Shown here: positions 1 through 5,463 of the stretch, piece after piece
How positions within the stretch are numbered: position 1 is the stretch's first letter
Layout of the letters: every line of letters starts with the position of its first letter
Assembly (NCBI GenBank): GCA_013140875.1
Contig: JABFSB010000231.1
Coordinates: 1-5,463, forward strand
DNA from: Acidobacteriota bacterium
GTDB lineage: Bacteria > Acidobacteriota > Blastocatellia > Pyrinomonadales > Pyrinomonadaceae
Direction of reading: 5' to 3'
DNA length: 5,463 bases
Notes under the pieces: generated by a model
The model's input: the letters and a program-made list of their open reading frames with translations, nothing else
The model's database searches: none
Told to the model about the DNA's origin: nothing
Translations under genes and position numbers: made by a program

Positions 1-1428
1 GTTTTTGAAAGCGCAAAGTTTTCCGGCGGCGGTTCCAACCTGACCATCGCCGGGTCGAAGGCTTTAACGGATTCAGGAATAAACAACCTGTCCGTGGACG
101 GCCGGATAAATCTGAGTTTGCTTAATGTCATCCCCCAACTGGCGATCGGCGACAACTTCTTTGCCGGATTTGCTGACGTCGCTATGCGTCTTGCGGGGCC
201 GAATCAAACGTCGCGGCTTTCGGGAACGGCCGCGCTCGAGAACGCATCGTTCGCCACGTTCATCGGCTCGGACCGGCTGACATTCGATCGACTGAAGGGC
301 CAGCTTCGCTTTGCTTCCAACCAGATACAGATCGATCAGGTAACGGGATTCCTGGGCGGCGGCCAGTTCGTCGCGACGGGCGGAGCGGTCCTCGCCGATA
401 ATCTCGAGCTGTCCTCGTTCCGGCTCGACCTGAACGGCACAAACATTACCGTGCCGCTGCCTGAAGACTTTGTCACGACCGGAGATGCAAAACTTGAAAT
501 CTCCGGCAGGCGGATCGGCGGCGGCATTTCGACGAACATTGCGGGAAGCATTCTGGCCCGCCGCAGCGTTTATACCGAGGACATCGACCTTTCAAAGATC
601 GTCGGCGGCCGTCGCGAAGGGTCGCTGTCGAGCGGCGGCGGCACTTCATCATTGCGGGCACCGCGGTTCGATCTCACGATCGAGGGCCGCGATGCATTGA
701 TCGTTCGGAACAACGTTGCCGACCTTACCGCGTCGGTTTCGCTGCGGCTTTTGGGCACCACCGAAAATCCGAGCATCTCGGGCAGAATAACGGCAAACAG
801 CGGAACCGTGTTTTTCCGAAAGGACCGGTATATCGTTCAGCGCGGCGTGTTGGAGTTTCCCCCGAACACCGAGATCGAGCCGATCATCAATCTTCAGGCC
901 GAATCCGAGATCGGCGGTTATCAGATATTCGTAAATCTCGCCGGGCCGCTAACCGATACGGAAAACCTTGCGGCCACTGTGCGGTCGAGCCCGGCATTGC
1001 CGCAGGCAGACGTTATCTCACTGATCACCACCGGAAACTTGTCCAATACCGAAGCCGGCATTCCGACGCTTGCTCAAACCGGCATCAATACGGCGGCCGA
1101 GATTCTGACCGACACGATCATCAACAACCCGGCGAGAAAAGCGACCGACAAACTCTTTGGGCTGAACGTTTTTGAGATCGACCCGATAATTTCAGGCCAG
1201 CGGCTCAATCCGTCAGCCCGCCTGACCGTGGGACGGCAGATCAACAATAACCTGCGGGTTACATACGCGACGAATCTTTCGCAGGACCAGAATCAGGTAC
1301 TTGCCCTCGAATATCGCGTTTCGAACAAGCTGTCGGTCGTCGCCCAATATGAGCAAAGGTCGCTGACCAATGTTACGCAGGATCGCAATAGTTTCAGTCT
1401 TGAGGTGCGTTTTAGAAAACGGTTCTGA
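1..1428 (+). CDS. tamB: TamB-family translocation/assembly module protein, C-terminal part (5' truncated by window)
   Basis: The frame is open from base 1, so the start lies outside the window; 475 C-terminal residues are visible and end at TGA 1426-1428. The in-frame GTG at 94 is internal and not a credible start. The fragment matches the conserved TamB C-terminal (DUF490) domain. It is rich in beta strands and Gly/Asn turns, with GRITANSGTVFF at visible residues 261-272 and SSPALPQADVISLITTG at 329-345. The last stretch alternates polar and hydrophobic residues like an outer-membrane strand and ends in Phe (VRFRKRF). Known TamB proteins are anchored in the inner membrane, span the periplasm as a hydrophobic beta-groove, and contact an Omp85 partner through this domain. 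They act in outer-membrane protein assembly and/or phospholipid transport. The next gene encodes an Omp85 protein 26 bases downstream, which supports the call. The N-terminal anchor and most of the groove cannot be judged here. Confidence 0.9.
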   Translation, partial: VFESAKFSGGGSNLTIAGSKALTDSGINNLSVDGRINLSLLNVIPQLAIGDNFFAGFADVAMRLAGPNQTSRLSGTAALENASFATFIGSDRLTFDRLKGQLRFASNQIQIDQVTGFLGGGQFVATGGAVLADNLELSSFRLDLNGTNITVPLPEDFVTTGDAKLEISGRRIGGGISTNIAGSILARRSVYTEDIDLSKIVGGRREGSLSSGGGTSSLRAPRFDLTIEGRDALIVRNNVADLTASVSLRLLGTTENPSISGRITANSGTVFFRKDRYIVQRGVLEFPPNTEIEPIINLQAESEIGGYQIFVNLAGPLTDTENLAATVRSSPALPQADVISLITTGNLSNTEAGIPTLAQTGINTAAEILTDTIINNPARKATDKLFGLNVFEIDPIISGQRLNPSARLTVGRQINNNLRVTYATNLSQDQNQVLALEYRVSNKLSVVAQYEQRSLTNVTQDRNSFSLEVRFRKRF

Positions 1429-1454
1429 TCGCCGTTGTTCGCCGATTTTTCTCG
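1429..1454 (+). other. Short tamB-Omp85 intergenic spacer, no visible RBS or terminator
   Basis: The 26 bases between the tamB stop and the Omp85 ATG are pyrimidine-rich, with a run of five T and TTCTCG just before the start. They contain no purine-rich ribosome binding site, no hairpin and no room for a separate promoter. This favours co-transcription of the two genes, with translation of the second possibly helped by ribosomes ending tamB. A promoter inside the tamB coding end cannot be excluded. Confidence 0.55.
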
Positions 1455-1574
1455 ATGCTTTTGTTCTCGCCAACCGCCCACGCCTCCTTGATTAGCCGCC
1501 TTTTTGGACGGGCGGGCACGCGTTGGCTTGTTTCGTCGTTTTTGATATTACTGCTTTTCATTATCGCCTTCGGC
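1455..1574 (+). other. Predicted Sec signal peptide of the Omp85 protein
   Basis: Residues 1-40 contain an Arg-rich segment (Arg15, Arg19, Arg23), a hydrophobic core at about 25-37 and Ala38-Phe39-Gly40 ahead of Gln41, an acceptable signal peptidase I site. There is no Cys at +1, so it is not a lipoprotein. From ATG 1455 the n-region is unusually long, about 23 residues. An in-frame TTG at 1488 (codon 12) would give a more typical n-region. Neither start has a clear Shine-Dalgarno sequence, so the start is not settled. Confidence 0.7.
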
Positions 1575-4500
1575 CAGATCGAAATCGAAAACAAGCCTAT
1601 CTCCGACGTAACGATCGCCTTCGAAGACGGAGATAAAAATGTTGCCGTTGCCGAACAGTTCAGACAGTTGGCCCGGAACGCGGTCGGCGCAAATTACTCA
1701 TCGGTAAAGGTCCGCGACGCGATCGCCCAGCTTTATGAGACGAAGCGTGTCGCGGCTGTCACGGTCGAGACCGAGGCCGGTGCGGCCGACAGCGTGATCG
1801 TGCGGTTTGTGATCAAACGGAAGACGCAGGCCCAGAGCGTAAAGATCAAAATTACCGATCGAAAGGATGAGGCACGAAACATTACCGAACAGGAGCTTTT
1901 GTTCAGGCTTAACCTGCTCGATCCGGGCGCCGTCGTCACGGAACAAACCATTCAAAACAACACGAACGTTATCCTCGAATACCTTCGCGAACGCGGCTTT
2001 TTTAAGGCTGAGGTAACCTATTCGCAACAGCCGATCGCGAACCCGAACGAGGTAGCCGTCTCGTTTAACGTGACGCTGAATGAGCCGGCCAGGATCAATA
2101 CATTCGAAATCAGCGTCGACGGTATCGACAGCAAAATTTTTGCGGAAAAGATTAACCTGAAACCCGGGAAAATATTCACCCGCGAACTGCTTAGACAGGA
2201 CGAGGAAAAGATCCGGACCATTCTTCGCGACGAGGGGTTTCTTGCTCCGACCTTGAGCGAGGCACGCCCCGTTTACGACAGCGATGCCAACAAAATAGAT
2301 ATTAAGGTAACGGGGAAAAAAGGCCCGGTAGTCGAGGTCGTGGTCGAGGCCGAGCGGGACCGCGTCGGCACGGGAACGCAGAACCGCCTGCTGCCGATCA
2401 GGCGTGAAGGCACGTTGGATTATTCCGCGATCGTCGAGGGTGAACGCCGCCTCGAGACACACTATCAGGAGATCGGCTACTTTTTTGCAAATGTAACGGC
2501 CTATTGCTCGGTCGAACCGCCGCTCGACGACACGGGTGCCGGTGTTCCCGCGAACGAGTCCGAATTTCTCTGCTCAAGCCTTACGAACGCCGACCTTACG
2601 GATAAAAAGGTGCTCGTCAAATACAACGTGGACCTCAGCCGCCGGCTTAAACTGACGGACATTCGATTGACCGGGACCGATCAGTTCACGATCGACGAGA
2701 TAAAGTCGGTCCTCGAATCGCAGGAAAAGAACATTTTCGGCATCATTCCTCTTTTCGGTTATGGCCGCGGATACACAAGCGAAAAGCTTCTCGAGGAAGA
2801 CACTGGGACGCTTACTTCTCTTTTGCGAGAATTGGGCTATCGCGACGCAAAGGTCCGCGTTAATCAGGGCGTCAGCCCAGATGGCGAAAGTCTGGTGATC
2901 ACCTTCGTCGTCGAACAGGGCGAGCCGACGGTCATTTCCGATGTTCAGATCACTGGAAATAAAAACGTTGCAACCAACGCGTTGATGCAGCAGCTTCCGC
3001 CTATGGTCGGAAAGAATTTCTCTCGTGCAAAGCTTCGGAACGGACAGCGGAAACTTTCCGAGTTCCTTGCCCAGGCCGGATACTTCGACGCGATTGTCGA
3101 TTCGTCGATCGACGAACGAACGATCGATCCGGCGACGAATTTACGGCTCTTCAAGATCACCTACGACATCCGCCACCGGACGAATCCGCTTTCGGGCGAT
3201 CTGGCAAACGCTCCGGGCGAAAGGACCACGGCGTCCGGCGAAGGCAAAAAAGTTTATGTTGGGCGCGTTCTGGTCACGGGAAACAACAAGACCAAAACGT
3301 CGGCGATCGAACGGGCTTTGACCCTTAAGGCGAATCAGATGCTTCGATCGAGCGATATCTATACCAGTGAACAGAATCTTTACTCAAGCGACGCTTTTTC
3401 GCGTGTCGAGATCAAGGAACAGCCGTCGAGTGAGAACGCGGACGGCCGCGTAACCGATCTGATCGTCAATGTCGAGGAACAGGCCCCGCGAATACTGTCT
3501 TACGGCGGCGGTTTTTCAACCGATCTTGGAGCCAGCGGGTTTGTCGACATACGTCACATGAATTTGATGGGGCGGTTGTGGCAGGGCGGAGCCCGCGTGC
3601 GTCTAAGCCAGCGTCAACAGCTTGCTCAGATCGACTTCCTGAATCCGAGATTTTTCCGTGACGGCACCGGGCGCTTTGCACCGCTGACGCTGACCGCCCA
3701 ATATCAGCGCGACTCGACCGTGACCCGCTTTTTCCGTTCGGCGTTCGATAAAGGCACGTTCGGGATCGTGCAGCGGCTCGACAATAACGGCAATCCGATC
3801 GATGAATTCGGTAACAATGTAGGCAGCCCGACACTGAACCGCCTTACTTTGACGGCCGAGACAAACCGGACCATCAGTCGAAAGAACCGGAGCATCCTGT
3901 TCGTCCGTTACCGCTTTGAAGACGTTCGTATTTATAACATCCAGAGCCTTTTGATCAAGGACCTTCTGATACCCGATTCCCGCATTCGGATCTCGGGCCT
4001 TGGGGCCACGTTTGTCAGGGACACGCGCGAGAATTGCAATATCAAATACACGATTCTCGACATCATCGCCCGCGGCGGGCCGGGCGAACCGTGCCGTTAC
4101 AGCGCGAGCGATCCGACGCGGGGCAGTTATCTGACCGCCGAGTTCAACACGTCGGTGCCCGCGTTAGGAGCCAATATCGGCTTCAATAAGTTTCAGGCGT
4201 CGTACAATTATTATTACACGCCGCGCATTTTTAGGAACAACACGACCTTTGCCGCCCGGGCGATCCTGGGGCTGGCACAGGTATATTCGTCGGGCAACAG
4301 GTTTCCGAGTAACCCCGAGCTCGAAGGAATTCTGCCGATCAGCGAGCGGTTTTTTGCCGGCGGCTCGAACACGCTTCGCGGTTTTGATTTCGAGTCGGCC
4401 GGGCCGCGGGTCGCGGTCGTCCCGACCGGAACGTTCCGCAATAGTAACGGCGATCAGATCTTTCTCGATCCGTTCACGATCCCGTTCGGCGGAAACGCGT

Positions 4501-4838
4501 TGGCCGTGGTCAACCTAGAGGCGCGCATCCCTTTGACCGCCAATATTCGTGCAGTGCCGTTCTATGACGGCGGCAATGTTTTTCGGCGAGTGGGAGACAT
4601 TTTCAATCCGCCCAATGTTCCGGCAAACGATGTCTTTCGCCAGAACCTGCGCTCGCTTTGGTCGCACACGGTCGGGCTCGGCCTTCGGCTCAAAACGCCG
4701 GTGGGCGGCGAGTTCGGCGTCGATTACGGATATCTCCTTAACCCGCCGAGTTTCCTGATACCGCAGGGAACCGCACCCAACGCCACGTATCGGCTGGGCC
4801 AAAGCCAGATACACTTTCGCTTTTCGCAGGCTTTTTGA
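1455..4838 (+). CDS. BamA/TamA (Omp85) family outer membrane protein with about seven POTRA repeats
   Basis: The 1127-residue protein starts at the first in-frame ATG after tamB. Residues 1-40 look like a signal peptide (Arg-containing start, hydrophobic 25-37, AFG before Gln41). Seven POTRA-like repeats follow, at roughly 46-121, 125-210, 211-290, 291-396, 398-490, 491-575 and 598-678. Repeats 2-6 carry the helix-end Gly-aromatic signature (GFF, GFL, GYF, GYR, GYF); the first and last have the LY...V form. Residues ~680-1127 form the Omp85 barrel, with the L6 motif LRGF at 974-977, VPFYDGGNVF at 1034-1043 and a terminal Phe suited to a beta-signal. Omp85 proteins fold and insert outer-membrane proteins; POTRAs bind substrates and partners in the periplasm. 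E. coli BamA has five POTRAs and about 800 residues, TamA three and about 570, so this protein is much larger. The adjacent tamB suggests a TamA-like partner role, but a general BamA role is equally possible, so no symbol is given. Confidence 0.93.
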   Translation: MLLFSPTAHASLISRLFGRAGTRWLVSSFLILLLFIIAFGQIEIENKPISDVTIAFEDGDKNVAVAEQFRQLARNAVGANYSSVKVRDAIAQLYETKRVAAVTVETEAGAADSVIVRFVIKRKTQAQSVKIKITDRKDEARNITEQELLFRLNLLDPGAVVTEQTIQNNTNVILEYLRERGFFKAEVTYSQQPIANPNEVAVSFNVTLNEPARINTFEISVDGIDSKIFAEKINLKPGKIFTRELLRQDEEKIRTILRDEGFLAPTLSEARPVYDSDANKIDIKVTGKKGPVVEVVVEAERDRVGTGTQNRLLPIRREGTLDYSAIVEGERRLETHYQEIGYFFANVTAYCSVEPPLDDTGAGVPANESEFLCSSLTNADLTDKKVLVKYNVDLSRRLKLTDIRLTGTDQFTIDEIKSVLESQEKNIFGIIPLFGYGRGYTSEKLLEEDTGTLTSLLRELGYRDAKVRVNQGVSPDGESLVITFVVEQGEPTVISDVQITGNKNVATNALMQQLPPMVGKNFSRAKLRNGQRKLSEFLAQAGYFDAIVDSSIDERTIDPATNLRLFKITYDIRHRTNPLSGDLANAPGERTTASGEGKKVYVGRVLVTGNNKTKTSAIERALTLKANQMLRSSDIYTSEQNLYSSDAFSRVEIKEQPSSENADGRVTDLIVNVEEQAPRILSYGGGFSTDLGASGFVDIRHMNLMGRLWQGGARVRLSQRQQLAQIDFLNPRFFRDGTGRFAPLTLTAQYQRDSTVTRFFRSAFDKGTFGIVQRLDNNGNPIDEFGNNVGSPTLNRLTLTAETNRTISRKNRSILFVRYRFEDVRIYNIQSLLIKDLLIPDSRIRISGLGATFVRDTRENCNIKYTILDIIARGGPGEPCRYSASDPTRGSYLTAEFNTSVPALGANIGFNKFQASYNYYYTPRIFRNNTTFAARAILGLAQVYSSGNRFPSNPELEGILPISERFFAGGSNTLRGFDFESAGPRVAVVPTGTFRNSNGDQIFLDPFTIPFGGNALAVVNLEARIPLTANIRAVPFYDGGNVFRRVGDIFNPPNVPANDVFRQNLRSLWSHTVGLGLRLKTPVGGEFGVDYGYLLNPPSFLIPQGTAPNATYRLGQSQIHFRFSQAF
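3101..3116. repeat. 16-bp perfect palindrome inside the Omp85 gene
   Basis: TTCGTCGATCGACGAA reads identically on both strands. It lies within POTRA-like repeat 6 and encodes part of the DSSIDE stretch. The core CGATCG word is common in this DNA, which raises the odds of a chance palindrome. There is no sign that it is an operator. Confidence 0.3.
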
Positions 4839-4868
4839 TTCTTAATTTATCGTGTTGACGGTAAGAAT
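4838..4868. repeat. 7-bp inverted repeat over the convergent gene ends
   Basis: ATTCTTA at 4838-4844 is matched by its exact reverse complement TAAGAAT at 4862-4868, with a 17-base loop. The left arm spans the last base of the Omp85 stop codon and all of the cyclase stop codon; the right arm lies in the last cyclase codons. The stem is AT-rich and has no T-run after it on either strand, so it is not a standard intrinsic terminator. It may be chance. Confidence 0.25.
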
Positions 4869-5463
4869 GTGGCTTTCGTCCAGTTCAACGACCAGTCCGG
4901 TATCCATCGGCATTTCGACCACGGCGGAAACAGCCTGATCGTCAACCCGCTGGACGTTGTTCCCTTCCAATTTTTCCGCGTTCCAGATATGACCTGTTTC
5001 CTCCAGCCGGACAAGCCGCTGTTTGTGAAAAGCTTTCGTGCGGTACATTGCCTTGTCGGCCGCGATCAAAAGGTCCTCAAAGCTCTCTCCCTGTGTCGGA
5101 TACGACGCCGAACCGACGCTTACGCCGACCGGCAGGACCGAACCGTTAAAGGTCAGGGCATAGGATTCGACCGCCGTTTCGATCCTTGAGCAAAGCTCGA
5201 TCACGTCCGAATTATCGGTCTCAGGCACAATCGCAACGAACTCGTCGCCGCCATAACGGGCAAGAAAATCGTAGTCGCGAAGCTCGGCCTTTATCAACCG
5301 GCCGACGTCCTTCAGCATCGAATCGCCCATCTTGTGACCGAAGGTATCGTTCACCGCCTTAAAGCCGTCCAAATCGAGCATCAGAAGCTGCATCGAGTTT
5401 CCGGCACGTTTTGCACGGCCGACTTCTTTTTCAAACTGGACCTGCAAACTGCGTGCGTTCGGC
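4842..5463 (-). CDS. GGDEF-domain diguanylate cyclase, C-terminal part (5' truncated by window)
   Basis: The minus-strand frame is open to the window edge, so 206 C-terminal residues are visible and the start lies beyond base 5463. The TTG at 5447 is an unlikely start because in-frame PNARS precedes it. That matches the family's conserved LTGLPNAR segment, so the window cuts the domain near its first strand. In visible numbering, DLDGFKAVNDTFGHKMGD begins at Asp30 (metal-binding Asp, then Asn38 and Asp47). The active-site GGDEF is intact at 71-75 (bases 5238-5252). The RxxD inhibitory site (Arg62, Asp65) lies five residues before it. VGVSVGSASYP and ADKAMYRTKA close the domain near residue 145. 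The protein should convert two GTP to cyclic di-GMP, with feedback inhibition through the I-site. A 61-residue tail of no family I recognise follows. Any N-terminal sensor or regulatory domain is out of view. The gene converges on the Omp85 gene. Confidence 0.93.
   Translation of the reverse strand, partial: PNARSLQVQFEKEVGRAKRAGNSMQLLMLDLDGFKAVNDTFGHKMGDSMLKDVGRLIKAELRDYDFLARYGGDEFVAIVPETDNSDVIELCSRIETAVESYALTFNGSVLPVGVSVGSASYPTQGESFEDLLIAADKAMYRTKAFHKQRLVRLEETGHIWNAEKLEGNNVQRVDDQAVSAVVEMPMDTGLVVELDESHILTVNTIN

Noticed and set aside
94..96. GTG at 94 as the start of a 444-residue gene
   Set aside because: The same frame is open back to base 1 and encodes beta-rich TamB-like sequence (for example GSNLTIAGS) before it, so the gene simply begins upstream of the window.
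1719..1726. GCGATCGC, the cyanobacterial HIP1 octamer, as a hint of a cyanobacterial source
   Set aside because: I noticed only this copy, whereas HIP1-rich cyanobacterial genomes carry many per few kilobases. Cyanobacterial Omp85 proteins also usually have three POTRAs.
1698..2462. Long open frame (254 codons) on the minus strand inside the Omp85 gene
   Set aside because: It lies wholly opposite POTRA-coding sequence whose plus-strand frame shows clear family signatures. Its translation shows no recognisable motif, signal or domain, and GC-rich codon use commonly leaves such shadow frames open.
3466..3834. Minus-strand open frame of 122 codons opposite the barrel-coding region
   Set aside because: The translation is Arg/Ser/Cys-rich and low in hydrophobic structure, typical of an antisense shadow. 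The plus strand encodes the conserved barrel.
4838..4868. Bidirectional intrinsic terminator between the convergent genes
   Set aside because: The stem is only seven AT-rich pairs with a 17-base loop, and neither strand has a T-run after it, so it does not meet the usual terminator pattern.
5445..5447. TTG at 5447 (minus strand) as the start of the cyclase
   Set aside because: The upstream codons read PNARS, which is part of the conserved LTGLPNAR segment of GGDEF domains, so the frame continues beyond the window edge.

Overview
The window carries three protein-coding genes and almost no non-coding DNA: the 3' part of a tamB-type gene (1-1428, +), a complete, very large BamA/TamA (Omp85) family gene (1455-4838, +), and the 3' part of a GGDEF diguanylate cyclase gene (4842-5463, -, start beyond the window). 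No tRNA, rRNA, CRISPR array, insertion sequence or phage gene is visible. No stretch longer than about 30 bases lies outside the three genes.

The proteins belong to a diderm (outer-membrane-bearing) Gram-negative-type bacterium. DNA composition is moderately GC-rich, with many GATC and CGATCG words. The TamB-Omp85 pair and the GGDEF sequence style (PNARSLQ near the start of the domain) would suit an Acidobacteriota lineage such as the Blastocatellia. This is an impression from sequence style, not a computed placement; a deltaproteobacterial-type lineage is not excluded.

The first two genes look like one transcription unit separated by 26 bases. TamB proteins are inner-membrane-anchored periplasmic bridges whose C-terminal domain meets an Omp85 protein in the outer membrane. 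The next gene encodes exactly such a protein. It has a cleavable signal peptide, seven POTRA-like repeats by my count and a C-terminal beta-barrel with the Omp85 L6 motif (LRGF). Together they probably form an envelope-spanning module for outer-membrane protein assembly or lipid transport. The order (tamB first) is the reverse of Escherichia coli tamA-tamB.

The third gene converges on this pair, with only three bases between the stop codons. It encodes an apparently active, product-inhibitable GGDEF domain with a 61-residue tail of unknown role. Nothing in the sequence links it functionally to the envelope genes.

I found no previously undescribed system. The most notable points are the seven-POTRA architecture beside TamB and two close cysteine pairs in the Omp85 protein.
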